DNA of 64,000 nucleotides from contig NZ_LMEZ01000008.1 of assembly GCF_001426545.1 (NCBI RefSeq), positions 352,889 to 416,888 of the forward strand. Reading direction: 5' to 3'. Below are positions 20,588-29,702 of this stretch, in pieces. Position numbers and translations under genes: made by a program. The notes under the pieces are model-generated. The model ran no database searches and had not been told where the DNA came from. It saw only the letters and a list, made by a program, of their open reading frames with translations. Numbering within the stretch: position 1 is the first letter of the stretch; each line of letters begins with the position of its first letter. The DNA is from Mycobacterium sp. Root135 (GTDB lineage: Bacteria > Actinomycetota > Actinomycetes > Mycobacteriales > Mycobacteriaceae).

Positions 20588-21271
20588 TCAGGCCGAGATC
20601 GGCAGCCGTGCCCGGCGAAATCGGCGGGCGATCAACCGCGCCACGCCGGGGTGGGTGACCAGCGGCGCGGTCACCACGTCGGCGCCGGACTGATGCAGCC
20701 GATCCTGGAAGAGCCCGTCGGCGAGCAGGTACGACGCCACGACGACTCGGCGCGCACCCTGCGAGCGCATGGTTGCCACGGCGTCGGCGACGCGCGGCTC
20801 ACCCGTGGCGGCGTACGCGAGCTCGACCCGTGCGCCGATGGCAGCCGACAGCAGGGTCGCCGTCACGCGGAGGTCGCGCTTCGCCCGGTCATCGGAGGTT
20901 CCGGCCGCCGCCATGATCACCGAATCCGTTGGCTTCCAGCCGGATTCGACGAGACGGTCGACCACCACGCGGACGATGTCGGCCGACGGTCCGAGTGCGT
21001 CGGTGACCGTCACGTCGGGGTGCCCGCTGGCCGTGACGAACGCCGGAACGTCGACGCGCACGTGGTAACCGCTGGCGAGGAAGGCCGGCACCACGACGGC
21101 GGGTCCGTCGGGAAGCTCCGTCAAGACCTCGGCGGGCGTGGGACCGAGAACGTCGACGAATGCGGTGTGCACCCGCCGACCGAGTTGGCGCCCCACCCGC
21201 TCGGCGAGGTCGGCGATCATCGCCACCCCGTCGGCCTTGCGGGTGCCGTGGGCGACCAGCAGGGGGTTCAC
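20588..21271 (-). CDS. CbiX-type sirohydrochlorin chelatase (Rv0259c type)
   Basis: A 227-residue CbiX/SirB-family protein with two related halves. The N-terminal start VNPLLVAHGTRK carries the catalytic His of the family, and the second half has the VELAYAATGEPRV region. These enzymes insert iron or cobalt into sirohydrochlorin, giving siroheme or the cobalamin branch. The GTG at 21271 overlaps the stop of the upstream gene by 4 bases, so the two are coupled. Next to nirBD, iron insertion for NirB siroheme is the simplest role. The open frame runs further upstream, but that extension is a shadow of the next gene. Confidence 0.85.
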   Translation of the reverse strand: MNPLLVAHGTRKADGVAMIADLAERVGRQLGRRVHTAFVDVLGPTPAEVLTELPDGPAVVVPAFLASGYHVRVDVPAFVTASGHPDVTVTDALGPSADIVRVVVDRLVESGWKPTDSVIMAAAGTSDDRAKRDLRVTATLLSAAIGARVELAYAATGEPRVADAVATMRSQGARRVVVASYLLADGLFQDRLHQSGADVVTAPLVTHPGVARLIARRFRRARLPISA

Positions 21272-22407
21272 GCTGCACCGTCCTCGACTGCCAACCGGTA
21301 GCCGCGCTTCACGACCGTCACAACGATGTTCTTGTCGCCCAACGCCGTTCGCAGTCGAAGCACCGCGGTCTCTACGGCGTGGGTGTCGGTGCCGCCACCG
21401 GGCAGGGCGCCAAGGAGGTCGCCGCGTGACACCACCTGCCCCGGCCGATGGGCCAGCGCGCGGATGGTGGCCATGCCCGCGGGAGGGAGTTCCTTGACGA
21501 CGCCGTCCACCATCACGCACGTGCCGCGGATCTCCAGGACGTGTCCCGCCACCGTGACGGTCCGCGACTGCAGCAGCGGCAATTCGTCGGTGATGTGCCG
21601 GGCAAGGGCTCCCAGCCGCATGCGCTCCGGCGCCGACGTGGGGACCCCGAGTCGCACCAGGGGCCGCGCCGTCACCGGACCGACGCACATCGCGTGCACG
21701 TCGGTCCGCAGCGCCTCGAGCACCTTGTCCTGTACGCCCATCTCGGCGGCTCTCATCAGCATCGCGGCCACGGCGGGTGCCGAGGTGAAGCTGACGGCGT
21801 CGAACTTGTGCTCGGCGACGCCGGCGACCAGCGCGTCGAAGGCCCCGTCGCGCGGGACGGGGTGCCAGCGGTACACGCGGATCGGCACGACCTCGGCTCC
21901 CGCGGCGCGCAGTTCGTCGAGGAATTCGGGGAACGGGTCCCAGTCGGCGGTGGCGCCGTGCAGCTGGACGGCGATGCGTAGCCCCTCGATGCCGCCTTCG
22001 CGCAGGTACTGCATTACTTCGCGGGAGGACTCCGACTCCGGCGACCACTCCTCGGGCAGTCCGGCGGCCCGCAGGGCACCGGTGGCCTTGGGGCCTCGGG
22101 AGACGATGCGCGCCTTCCTCAAGGCGGCCGTCAGGTCAGCGGCCAGTCCCCAGCCGTCGGCGGCGGCGATCCAGCCTCGCAGCCCGATGCCCGTCGTCGC
22201 GACGACGACGTCGGGTGGCTCGGCGATCAACGCCGCGGTGTGCACGTGCAGTTCGTCGTCGTCCGGCAGCGGCACCATCTCGATGGCGGCGGCACTCGTG
22301 ACGGTCGCTCCGCGGCGGCGCAGCAGCGTGCTCAGCTCGTCGGCACGTCGGGCTGAGGTCACCGCCACCCGGAATCCGGTCAGAGGTGCCCAATCTGGTT
22401 CGGGCAT
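21268..22407 (-). CDS. Uroporphyrinogen-III synthase-like protein fused to a winged-helix DNA-binding domain (Rv0260c type)
   Basis: A 379-residue protein. Residues about 1-265 match the HemD (uroporphyrinogen-III synthase) fold, with FRVAVTSARRADEL near the start and VSFTSAPAV near 225. Residues about 280-375 form an OmpR-type winged helix (VTVVKRGYRL at the end). This is the architecture of Rv0260c and of HemD-containing nitrite or nitrate regulators. It may sense a tetrapyrrole or act as both enzyme and regulator. The ATG at 22407 gives a length close to the relative; a start at 22464 adds 19 residues. It is coupled to the CbiX-like gene. Confidence 0.85.
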   Translation of the reverse strand: MPEPDWAPLTGFRVAVTSARRADELSTLLRRRGATVTSAAAIEMVPLPDDDELHVHTAALIAEPPDVVVATTGIGLRGWIAAADGWGLAADLTAALRKARIVSRGPKATGALRAAGLPEEWSPESESSREVMQYLREGGIEGLRIAVQLHGATADWDPFPEFLDELRAAGAEVVPIRVYRWHPVPRDGAFDALVAGVAEHKFDAVSFTSAPAVAAMLMRAAEMGVQDKVLEALRTDVHAMCVGPVTARPLVRLGVPTSAPERMRLGALARHITDELPLLQSRTVTVAGHVLEIRGTCVMVDGVVKELPPAGMATIRALAHRPGQVVSRGDLLGALPGGGTDTHAVETAVLRLRTALGDKNIVVTVVKRGYRLAVEDGAA

Positions 22408-22546
22408 GGCACCAGTCAAGGCATCCCGTGTTGCCGTTTGGTTTCGTGGCCGTTGCCGGCGCATGTCGCGGTGGCGTGACCATGACTCGGCCGTGAACTT
22501 CGGCTCACCACGGCCGGTGACCCGCGGTGAGATGTGAATCCGCTGG

Positions 22547-23101
<555 letters not shown>

Positions 23102-23130
23102 CTACCAGGGCGCGAGGTCGAAGAGAACCG

Positions 23131-24000
23131 TCAACCGCGCGGGCGGGACCAGTGCAGCCGGACGTGCTGACCCGGCCGGACCTGGGCCACCCGGTCGACG
23201 TCGTGGTCGACGACGACGCCGATCACCGGGTATCCGCCGGTCACGGGATGGTCGGGTCCGAGGATGACGGGTAAGCCGTTGGGCGGCACCTGGATTGCGC
23301 CGCGGGTGGCGCCCTCGCTGGGAAGTTGTCGGTCGGGGACGCGGGTGTCCAGCGGTTGCCCCGTCAGCCTCATTCCGACGCGGTCACTGCGCTCCGACGC
23401 CACCCAGTCGGTGCGCACCAGTGCGTCGGGATCGGCGAACCAGTCGTCGCGCGGGCCCGGCACCACGACCAAGTCGAGGACGTCCCCGGTGATGGGGGCG
23501 ACCGGCGCCTGGTCGAGTTCGGGGAAGTCCGCGGCGTGCGGGCCGATCGGCAGGACGTCACCGGGCCGCAGCGGCCGCGGACCGATCGCCGACAACACGT
23601 CGTGGCTGCGGGAACCGAGGACGAGCTCGGCGTCGACGCCGCCGCGGACCGCCAGGTAGCTCCGAAGCCCGGAGTGGGGCATCCCGAGCGAGATGGTCTG
23701 CCCGTCGCGCACGTGGTGAATGCTGTTGGTGCCGAATGGGTGTCCGTCCACCGTCGGGTCGGCGTCGGCCCCCGTCACGGCGATCGCGACGTCACCCCCG
23801 TGGACGCGGGCGGAGAACCCGCCGAAGGTGATCTCGATCGTGGTGCGGTCGGGCGGGTTGGCCACCAGCCGGTTGGCAAGGGTGTGGGAGTGCCGGTCGG
23901 CGGCGCCGGAGCGGGTGACGCCGAGGTGTGCGAGCCTGGGCCTGCCCAGGTCTTCGAGCAGAGCCAGCGGGCCGGTCGCGAGGACTTCCAGTGTCGTCAT
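23131..24000 (-). CDS. pxpC: 5-oxoprolinase subunit C-like protein (allophanate hydrolase subunit 2 family, Rv0263c type)
   Basis: A 289-residue PxpC/KipA family protein. The N-terminus [27 protein letters not shown] and the C-terminal [16 protein letters not shown] are typical of the family. With PxpB and PxpA these proteins form an ATP-dependent 5-oxoprolinase that opens pyroglutamate to glutamate; some homologues instead act on allophanate-like substrates. The ATG at 24000 overlaps the pxpB stop by 4 bases. No pxpA gene is in the window. Confidence 0.85.
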   Translation of the reverse strand: MTTLEVLATGPLALLEDLGRPRLAHLGVTRSGAADRHSHTLANRLVANPPDRTTIEITFGGFSARVHGGDVAIAVTGADADPTVDGHPFGTNSIHHVRDGQTISLGMPHSGLRSYLAVRGGVDAELVLGSRSHDVLSAIGPRPLRPGDVLPIGPHAADFPELDQAPVAPITGDVLDLVVVPGPRDDWFADPDALVRTDWVASERSDRVGMRLTGQPLDTRVPDRQLPSEGATRGAIQVPPNGLPVILGPDHPVTGGYPVIGVVVDHDVDRVAQVRPGQHVRLHWSRPRG

Positions 24001-24623
24001 CGCGTGCCCCCGACCACGGCCCGGAACTGGACCCAGGTGCCGGGGATCAGCAGGGCAGGCGGATCGCGGTCGACGTCCCACAACACCGCATCGGTGTGGC
24101 CGATCAGCTGCCAGCCGCCGGGGGTCTCCCGCGGGTAGACGCCGCTGAATTCGCCTGCCAGCCCGACGGATCCGCCGGGAACCCTGGTGCGCGGCTCGGC
24201 GCGGCGAGGAACGTGCAGTCGCTCGTCACCGCCGACCAGGTAGGCGAAGCCGGGGGAGAATCCGCCGAAGCCGACGCGCATCGGCGCGGCGGTATGGGCC
24301 GCGACGACGTCGTCGGGGGAGAGCCCGGTGAGACGCGCCACCTCGTCGAGGTCATCGCCGTCGTAGACGACGTCGATCGTGACGTCGCTGCGACGGTCGG
24401 CCGACGTGATCTCGGAGCGTTCCACGTGCAACCCGCCGAGGCGGGCCCTGGTCGGCGCCTGATGACGCGGCCCGTCGAGCACCAACAGCACCGTGCGGGC
24501 GGCGGGGACGACGTCGACGACACCGGGCAGGTCGGCCCCGCGCACCGCGTCGCACCACGCCAGCACGTCGGCCGTGCCGTCGAGGTCGAGCAGCAGCGCC
24601 CGGTCTCCGTAGTCGTGAATCAT
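23997..24623 (-). CDS. pxpB: 5-oxoprolinase subunit B-like protein (KipI family, Rv0264c type)
   Basis: A 208-residue PxpB/KipI protein with the hallmark segments [11 protein letters not shown] near residue 119, [10 protein letters not shown] near 148 and [10 protein letters not shown] near 166. It forms a complex with PxpC. It begins a two-gene unit with an ATGA overlap to pxpC, as in Rv0264c-Rv0263c. Confidence 0.87.
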   Translation of the reverse strand: MIHDYGDRALLLDLDGTADVLAWCDAVRGADLPGVVDVVPAARTVLLVLDGPRHQAPTRARLGGLHVERSEITSADRRSDVTIDVVYDGDDLDEVARLTGLSPDDVVAAHTAAPMRVGFGGFSPGFAYLVGGDERLHVPRRAEPRTRVPGGSVGLAGEFSGVYPRETPGGWQLIGHTDAVLWDVDRDPPALLIPGTWVQFRAVVGGTR

Positions 24624-24636
24624 GGTGGTTCCCAGG

Positions 24637-25323
24637 CTAGACCGCGGGTTGGTAGGTCGGCTCCCGGCGCTTGATCACCGCGATCACGCGGTAGGTGATG
24701 GGCAGCAACACCACCTCGACGGCGGTCTTGTAGATCCAGCCCAAGGCGGTGTACACGGCGAAGTCCTTGAACGTGGTGATGCCGATCGCGCCCGCGGCGA
24801 TGCTGCAGAACACCAACGTGTCACCGAGCTGGCCGGCGAACGTCGACCCGACGAGCCGGGCCCACAGGTGCTTCTCCTTGGTGCGTTCCTTGATCGCGAC
24901 GACGACCCAGGCGTTGATGGTCTGCCCGACGAGGAAGCCGGCGAGTCCGGCCACGATCAGCTGGGTGTAGGCATGCACGACGTTTTCCAGCGCGGCCTGA
25001 TTCTCGTAGAAGTCGGCGGCGGGCAGGTAGATGGTCACCCAGAATGCCGCCGCGGCCAAGACGTTCATCGAGAAGCCGAGGACGATCGCGCGCCGGGCCG
25101 CCTTGAATCCGTACACCTCGGACAGGACGTCGCCGATCACGTAGGTGAGGGGGAAGACGATGAAGCCGCCGTCGGTGAGGATCGGGCCGAATGCCACGCC
25201 CTTGGTGGCCGTCACGTTGGAGATGATGACCAGGGCGGTGAACACGGCGACGAGGGCCGGATAGTAGGCCGACCCAACCTGTGCGAATCCTGGGCGCTGC
25301 TCTGATGTTTCGGGCGTTGTCAC
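24637..25323 (-). CDS. Queuosine precursor transporter-like membrane protein (YhhQ/VUT family)
   Basis: A 228-residue membrane protein with six hydrophobic segments and the family signature [22 protein letters not shown] near residues 58-79, cited here only by its key residues D65, E69, Y71 and R76. YhhQ proteins import queuosine precursors (preQ0, preQ1) for tRNA modification. No other queuosine gene is in the window. It separates pxpB from the siderophore-binding lipoprotein, a place where M. tuberculosis has no such gene. Substrate is inferred from family. Confidence 0.8.
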   Translation of the reverse strand: MTTPETSEQRPGFAQVGSAYYPALVAVFTALVIISNVTATKGVAFGPILTDGGFIVFPLTYVIGDVLSEVYGFKAARRAIVLGFSMNVLAAAAFWVTIYLPAADFYENQAALENVVHAYTQLIVAGLAGFLVGQTINAWVVVAIKERTKEKHLWARLVGSTFAGQLGDTLVFCSIAAGAIGITTFKDFAVYTALGWIYKTAVEVVLLPITYRVIAVIKRREPTYQPAV

Positions 25324-25335
25324 CCGGTCATCTTG

Positions 25336-26316
25336 TCAGGTCAGCACCTTCGAGATCATCGGCGGTAACCGATCGGCCACCACCGGGTAGGAGAGCACCG
25401 AGGAGAAGGCGAGTGCGCCGGCGAGTTCCTTGCCGGTGAAGACGTTCCGCTTGCTGGTGGTCGACTTCAGCGCGGAAAACATCGGGTCGGCGACGAGCGC
25501 AGCCTGCTCGTCGTCGCTCTCGGTCTTCCACACCACGACGTCGGCGGCGTCGAGAACCGAGGCCAGCTTGTCGCGCGGAACCTGGGCCCGGTCGTTCTTC
25601 ACGAAGGCGTTGACCTCGTCCGGTACCGCGAAGCCCATCTGGGTCAGGAACTCGGTGCGCCACCCGGGCGGAGTGACGTCGTACTGGTCCTGGAAGGCGG
25701 TCGCGCTGACCACGACGACCTTCTTGCCGGTGAAGGTCGAGTTGTTCTTGCCGATCTCGGTGAACTCGGCGTCGACGGCCTCGACGAGCTTGGTCATCTC
25801 GTCGAACTTGAACACCGCCTGGCCGATGGCGCTGGCCTGGTCCTTCCACGGTTCGAAGAACGCGTGCTGGCCGGATTGGGCGATGGTCGGCGCGATCGCG
25901 GACAGCTTGGCGTAGGTGTCCGCGTCGAGGCCCGCGTTGGTGGCGACGATGAGATCTGGTTTGAGGGCGGCGATCTGGTCGACCGAGATGCCGTCAACCA
26001 GGTTCAGCACGACCGGTTGCGCGGTGCCGAGTTTCGGCAGGGCCCACGGCCACGTGCCGAACGGTTCACCTCCGAACCAGTCCGTGACGGCGATCGGGAC
26101 GACTCCGAGCGCGAGCAGGTCGTCCTGCTCGGTGAGTCCGGCGCTGACGACCCGCTTGGGTGCCGACGGAATCTTGGTCTCGCCGAAGGCGTGTGTGACG
26201 GTGACGGAACCGTCGCCGGCTACCGTGCCCGGCTTGTCGGAGCCGCAGGCCACGGCAGTGAGGGCAAGGCCGGCGGTCATTGCCAGGAACGTCCGTCGGG
26301 ACCATGGTGGTGGCAC
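25336..26316 (-). CDS. Iron-siderophore ABC transporter substrate-binding lipoprotein (Rv0265c type)
   Basis: A 326-residue FecB/FhuD-type binding protein. The N-terminus has a twin-arginine motif SRRTFL and a lipobox ending TAVAC, so it is probably exported by Tat and lipid-anchored. The periplasmic binding fold follows, with KIPSAPKRVVSAG near residue 45 and LKPDLIVATN near 120. It matches Rv0265c. The GTG at 26316 places the Tat signal at the very N-terminus; longer starts do not. No permease or ATPase is adjacent. Confidence 0.87.
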   Translation of the reverse strand: MPPPWSRRTFLAMTAGLALTAVACGSDKPGTVAGDGSVTVTHAFGETKIPSAPKRVVSAGLTEQDDLLALGVVPIAVTDWFGGEPFGTWPWALPKLGTAQPVVLNLVDGISVDQIAALKPDLIVATNAGLDADTYAKLSAIAPTIAQSGQHAFFEPWKDQASAIGQAVFKFDEMTKLVEAVDAEFTEIGKNNSTFTGKKVVVVSATAFQDQYDVTPPGWRTEFLTQMGFAVPDEVNAFVKNDRAQVPRDKLASVLDAADVVVWKTESDDEQAALVADPMFSALKSTTSKRNVFTGKELAGALAFSSVLSYPVVADRLPPMISKVLT

Positions 26317-26366
26317 GCGGCGAGCGTAACTCGCCTTCCGGCGACGGGACGGCCGAACACACCGGG

Positions 26367-26954
26367 TCAGTCGTCGTCGGACAGGGCCTCGAGGTACTCG
26401 TCGTAGTCGGTGACGGCTCCGCGGATCTCGTCGGCGGCACGGTCCCACGCACCGGCGACGTCGGTGCGAGCGGCAAGTGTCCGGTCGGCGATCCCGCGTC
26501 GGCCGCGGCTCAGGGCGTCGGTGACGTCGCCACCGCGGACGGCGGTGGTGGCGATGGCGAAGGCGGAGTCTACGGCCGTGGCGGCCACCGTGCCCTGTGC
26601 GCGCAGCACGGTCTCGGCGACGTCGGCGGCACCGACGACGGCGGCGTTCGGCAGGGTGGCCTGGTTTCCGACGTACTCACCGATGGCGGAGCGCATCCGG
26701 GTGCCGGTGCTGGCGGCGACCTGACGCACCTCTGCGCCGGTGTTGGCGAGCGCGGCGGGCAGCGTTGCGCCGCTGCGAATTTCGTCGACGACGGCGGCCG
26801 GCGCGTGCGCCATGGAGGTGGAGAGCTCGGTGGTGGCGCCCACCAGCTCGGCGCCGAGCTGGTGGCCAGCTCCGAGCTGCCGTTCCAACACGTGGCGGAT
26901 GACGAGCGCCCTGGTGGGCCTCGGGGCGGTGATCGTGGCGTCGTTCTCTGACAT
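26367..26954 (-). CDS. Hypothetical Ala-rich helical protein, 195 aa
   Basis: A soluble, Ala/Val/Thr-rich protein predicted to be almost entirely helical, with heptad-like stretches (residues 15-95 and 100-180) and an acidic tail YLEALSDDD. The composition recalls amphipathic lipid- or granule-associated proteins, but I do not recognise a family. AAGGA lies 7 bases before the ATG. It is divergent from a small membrane protein gene. Confidence 0.68.
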   Translation of the reverse strand: MSENDATITAPRPTRALVIRHVLERQLGAGHQLGAELVGATTELSTSMAHAPAAVVDEIRSGATLPAALANTGAEVRQVAASTGTRMRSAIGEYVGNQATLPNAAVVGAADVAETVLRAQGTVAATAVDSAFAIATTAVRGGDVTDALSRGRRGIADRTLAARTDVAGAWDRAADEIRGAVTDYDEYLEALSDDD

Positions 26955-27169
26955 GGGTGGGTCCTTCCGGCGCGGTGATCGGACGCCCGTCAGTTCACAG
27001 GGCGCGGGCGACGCTGCGGCGAACGTCGGTCGACGCCCTCACGAATTCGTGGCGTTGCGCTGGGAGGTTCCTGAGGATGCGCCGCAACCTGATTCAGGTG
27101 CGGCGACGGGGGTACCCGGTGAGGCCGGCGAACGACGCCGGATCACAGCTCATCGCGGAGGCACCGGCA

Positions 27170-27400
27170 ATGCTGAACAACGTCGTACTACTCGCTTCGG
27201 ACAACGTCGTGGCGGCGGGGTTCATCCTTCGCGGCATCAAGGGCATCTTCGTGGCGATCGGCAGCGTCATCGCCGCCGTCATCTGCGCGGTGATCGCAGG
27301 AACCAAGGGGCGCAGCGCGATTGGCTGGGGCATCCTCGGTCTCTTCTTCAGCATCATCACTCTCATCGTCGTGATCGTGATCCCCAGCAAGAAGAGCTGA
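27170..27400 (+). CDS. Small two-helix membrane protein, 76 aa
   Basis: A 76-residue protein with two hydrophobic helices (about residues 18-43 and 50-72) joined by a short GTKGRSAIG turn and ending in PSKKS, a typical small mycobacterial membrane protein. GGAG lies 9 bases before the ATG at 27170, which favours this start over longer in-frame versions. Its stop codon directly abuts the stop codon of the convergent thioesterase gene. Function unknown. Confidence 0.68.
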   Translation: MLNNVVLLASDNVVAAGFILRGIKGIFVAIGSVIAAVICAVIAGTKGRSAIGWGILGLFFSIITLIVVIVIPSKKS

Positions 27401-27880
27401 CTATCCCGAGAGGGTGAGCGCTTCCAGTTGGGCGCGAGCCAGATCCGGGATCGGGGTGGGGCCGTCGTCGCCGAGGGTCACCAGAACGGTGTCGCACAGG
27501 CTGATGCAGTCCTCGCCAATGAACAGCGCCGTCGAGGCGACGAACGACGTGCGGCCGAGCCTGCCGACACCGATTCCGGTGCCAATGGTGTTGGGCCAGT
27601 AGGCTTCCTTGAGGAAGTGCACGACGTTGGTCGCCGAGACGAGGCGGATCCGCCGTGCCGAACTGTCGTAGATGCCGGGCATGACGCGTGCGTTCAGCAG
27701 CGCCCGGGCATTCTCGTGAAGGGACTCCAGGGCCAGGTTGTTGAGGTGTCCGTTGGCGTCCATGTCGCCGTAGCGAGCCTCCACCGATCCGTGCACCGGG
27801 TAGGTGGCCGCGATCAAGCGGGCGGGGTGGGGCCGGGTCGCGATGCCGATCATGGGCGTCTCGGTGTCGGTCTGGGGCAT
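27401..27880 (-). CDS. Hotdog-fold acyl-CoA thioesterase
   Basis: A 159-residue protein of the 4HBT thioesterase group. It has the family segment YGDMDANGHLNNLA near residue 37, whose Asp and His are the usual catalytic or structural pair, and a beta-rich remainder. Such enzymes hydrolyse acyl-CoA thioesters. It appears to be translated from a leaderless mRNA driven by the promoter at 27887-27915. Convergent with the small membrane protein gene. Confidence 0.8.
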   Translation of the reverse strand: MPQTDTETPMIGIATRPHPARLIAATYPVHGSVEARYGDMDANGHLNNLALESLHENARALLNARVMPGIYDSSARRIRLVSATNVVHFLKEAYWPNTIGTGIGVGRLGRTSFVASTALFIGEDCISLCDTVLVTLGDDGPTPIPDLARAQLEALTLSG

Positions 27881-27886
27881 TCCGCC

Positions 27887-27915
27887 AAACTAGAAGCCGA
27901 CTTGACACGTGTCAA
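27887..27915 (-). promoter_or_regulatory. Leaderless promoter with palindromic -35 region
   Basis: On the minus strand, TTGACA (27915-27910), a 17-base spacer and TAGTTT (27892-27887) form a near-consensus sigma-A promoter. The thioesterase ATG starts 7 bases after the -10 box, exactly where transcription should begin, and there is no Shine-Dalgarno. The -35 is half of a perfect 14-bp palindrome TTGACACGTGTCAA (27902-27915), which looks like a dimeric repressor site. Confidence 0.65.
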
Positions 27916-27934
27916 TTCGGTGGCTGGCAAGGGG

Positions 27935-28732
27935 TCAGCTGTGGGCGAGGCGCTTGTTGACCAGGCGAGTCAGCCACGCCGGTGAGAACCGGGCGCCGAC
28001 GGCCAGGGTCTTGGCCTGTGATCCGACGGGGAAGTGCACCTGGTGGATCAGCCGTCGCACCCTGGACGGGTTGACCGCGGCCACGATGTCGTCGGCGATG
28101 TCCTGCGCGGTGAGGCGGATCCCGAGCGAGTCGGTGGTGCCCGTCTTGACGTCGGCGGTCATCGCGGTTTGGACGTAGAGCGGCCACATCGCGATCACGC
28201 GGATGCCGTAGCGCTTCCATTCCAGGTCGAGCGCCTCGGTGATGGCGCGGACGAAGAACTTGGTGGCGCTGTAGTTCGCGAGTTCGGCCTGGCCGTAGAT
28301 CGCCGAGGCCGACGCCAGGTTCACCACCACCGCACCTGGCGTGGTCCGTAGGAACGGGAACGCCGCGTGCAGGCCGTTCACCACGCCCTTGGTGTTGACG
28401 TCGATCTCCTTGTGATGTGCCGTGACGGCGATTTCCTCGAAGCGACCGGCGATGAGGATGCCCGCGTTGTTGATCATCACGTCGAGGCGGTTGCCTGCGG
28501 CGGACGCGAATTCGCCGACCCGCTGGGCCATCTCGTCGGCGTCGGTGACGTCGAGGTGACCGGTCACCGCCGTGGCGCCGAGGTCCTCGATTTCCTTGGA
28601 CAACGTCTTCAGGCCCACCTCGTCGAGGTCGTAGGCGCCGACGACGTAGCCGTTCCTCGCAAAGTTCAACGCGGTCGCGCGGCCGATGCCCGCGGCCGCG
28701 CCGGTGATGAAGACCGACTTCTTTGAGCTCAT
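27935..28732 (-). CDS. Short-chain dehydrogenase/reductase
   Basis: A 265-residue classical SDR. The NAD(P)-binding motif TGAAAGIG starts near residue 9, NNAG near 88, and the catalytic Ser, Tyr-x-x-x-Lys (YSATK near 157) are all present. The C-terminal tail is longer than the SDR core and basic, often seen in membrane-associated mycobacterial SDRs. Substrate unknown. ATG at 28732 is used; ATG 28741 is also possible. Confidence 0.85.
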   Translation of the reverse strand: MSSKKSVFITGAAAGIGRATALNFARNGYVVGAYDLDEVGLKTLSKEIEDLGATAVTGHLDVTDADEMAQRVGEFASAAGNRLDVMINNAGILIAGRFEEIAVTAHHKEIDVNTKGVVNGLHAAFPFLRTTPGAVVVNLASASAIYGQAELANYSATKFFVRAITEALDLEWKRYGIRVIAMWPLYVQTAMTADVKTGTTDSLGIRLTAQDIADDIVAAVNPSRVRRLIHQVHFPVGSQAKTLAVGARFSPAWLTRLVNKRLAHS

Positions 28733-28787
28733 GGTCACCATGATGTCTCGTGCGGGTGCATGCTTGTGGGGCACCTTGGGAGTGATC

Positions 28788-29036
28788 ATGCGAATACACC
28801 TGCGCTGGGCCGTGACCGTCGCGACGTTCGGCATGGCTGCGGCCGCGCTCGTCGGGGCGCCGGCGGCCGTCGCCGGCTGCAACGACTCCAGTGGGACGGT
28901 CGTCTGTGCGCAGGGCGACATCCGTGGCACCGACGCCCCGCCGCCGGTGCAACCCGGACTCGGCACCTACGGAACGTGGTGCAACGGCGTCATCTGCTTC
29001 CCCGGCGGTCTGTTCGGGGTCGTCACGCAGCCCTAG
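28788..29036 (+). CDS. Small secreted Cys-containing protein
   Basis: An 82-residue exported protein with a signal sequence (hydrophobic core residues about 8-28) ending APAAVAGC. This is either a signal peptidase I site or a lipobox (VAGC). The mature part has four cysteines (C...C in the [10 protein letters not shown] block and CNGVIC), likely two disulfides, and Gly/Pro-rich loops. GGGAG precedes the ATG. Similar small secreted proteins are common in mycobacteria without known role. Its stop overlaps the lysE stop. Confidence 0.66.
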   Translation: MRIHLRWAVTVATFGMAAAALVGAPAAVAGCNDSSGTVVCAQGDIRGTDAPPPVQPGLGTYGTWCNGVICFPGGLFGVVTQP

Positions 29037-29632
29037 CGGGTCGCGAGCAGCACGCCGAGGCCGATCATGGTGGCGGCGATGACGCAGTCGAGCACCCGCC
29101 ACGTCGACGGCTTGGCGAACAGTCCGGACAGCCGGCGGGCCCCGTACCCGAGGCAGACGAACCAGACCGCGCTGGCGGTGACGGCGCCGACGCCGAACAG
29201 CCAGCGGCCCTGTCGTTGTTCGTTGGCGAGTGCCCCGAGCAGGACGACGGTGTCGAGGTAGACGTGCGGATTCAGAAACGTCAGTGCGGCGCAGGTCAGG
29301 AGGACCCCGGCCAGCCGTGCGGGCGCGGCGTCCGACGGCGCCAGGGCCTTGGGCTTCCACGCGCGCATGGCGGCCAGCAGGCCGTATCCGACGAGGAAGG
29401 CGGCGCCGCCGAACTTGGCCACGTTCATCGCACCGGGGTGCGCGGCGATCAGCGCGCCGACGCCGGCGATTCCCGCCACGATCAGGACGGCGTCGGAGAG
29501 GGTGCACAGGGCCACCACCGGCAGGACGTGTTCGCGGCGGATGCCCTGGCGCAGGACGAAGGCGTTCTGAGCGCCGATGGCCGCGATCAGGGCGGACGAC
29601 GCCAGGAAGCCGACGACCAGTGGTGAGTGCAT
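29033..29632 (-). CDS. lysE: LysE/ArgO-type amino acid exporter
   Basis: A 199-residue membrane protein with six hydrophobic helices and the family start [15 protein letters not shown] near residue 16, plus [10 protein letters not shown] near residue 119. LysE/ArgO proteins export lysine and arginine. It is divergent from a LysG-type regulator 70 bases away, the usual arrangement (compare Rv1986/Rv1985c). The last base pairs are shared with the convergent secreted protein gene. Confidence 0.88.
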   Translation of the reverse strand: MHSPLVVGFLASSALIAAIGAQNAFVLRQGIRREHVLPVVALCTLSDAVLIVAGIAGVGALIAAHPGAMNVAKFGGAAFLVGYGLLAAMRAWKPKALAPSDAAPARLAGVLLTCAALTFLNPHVYLDTVVLLGALANEQRQGRWLFGVGAVTASAVWFVCLGYGARRLSGLFAKPSTWRVLDCVIAATMIGLGVLLATR

Positions 29633-29668
29633 GCCCTGACGCTACGATCCGTGCTACACGCAGTACAG

Positions 29669-29695
29669 CTAATCATTCTGTCGAACCATTAGAAT
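29669..29695. promoter_or_regulatory. Candidate LysG operator between lysE and lysG
   Basis: The 70-bp divergent intergenic region holds two overlapping dyads: CTAAT/ATTAG (29669-29692) and ATTCT/AGAAT (29674-29695). LysR-type regulators bind such AT-rich T-N11-A dyads. It is placed to control both promoters, as known for LysG activation of lysE. Confidence 0.45.
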
Positions 29696-29702
29696 CGCTA
29701 AC

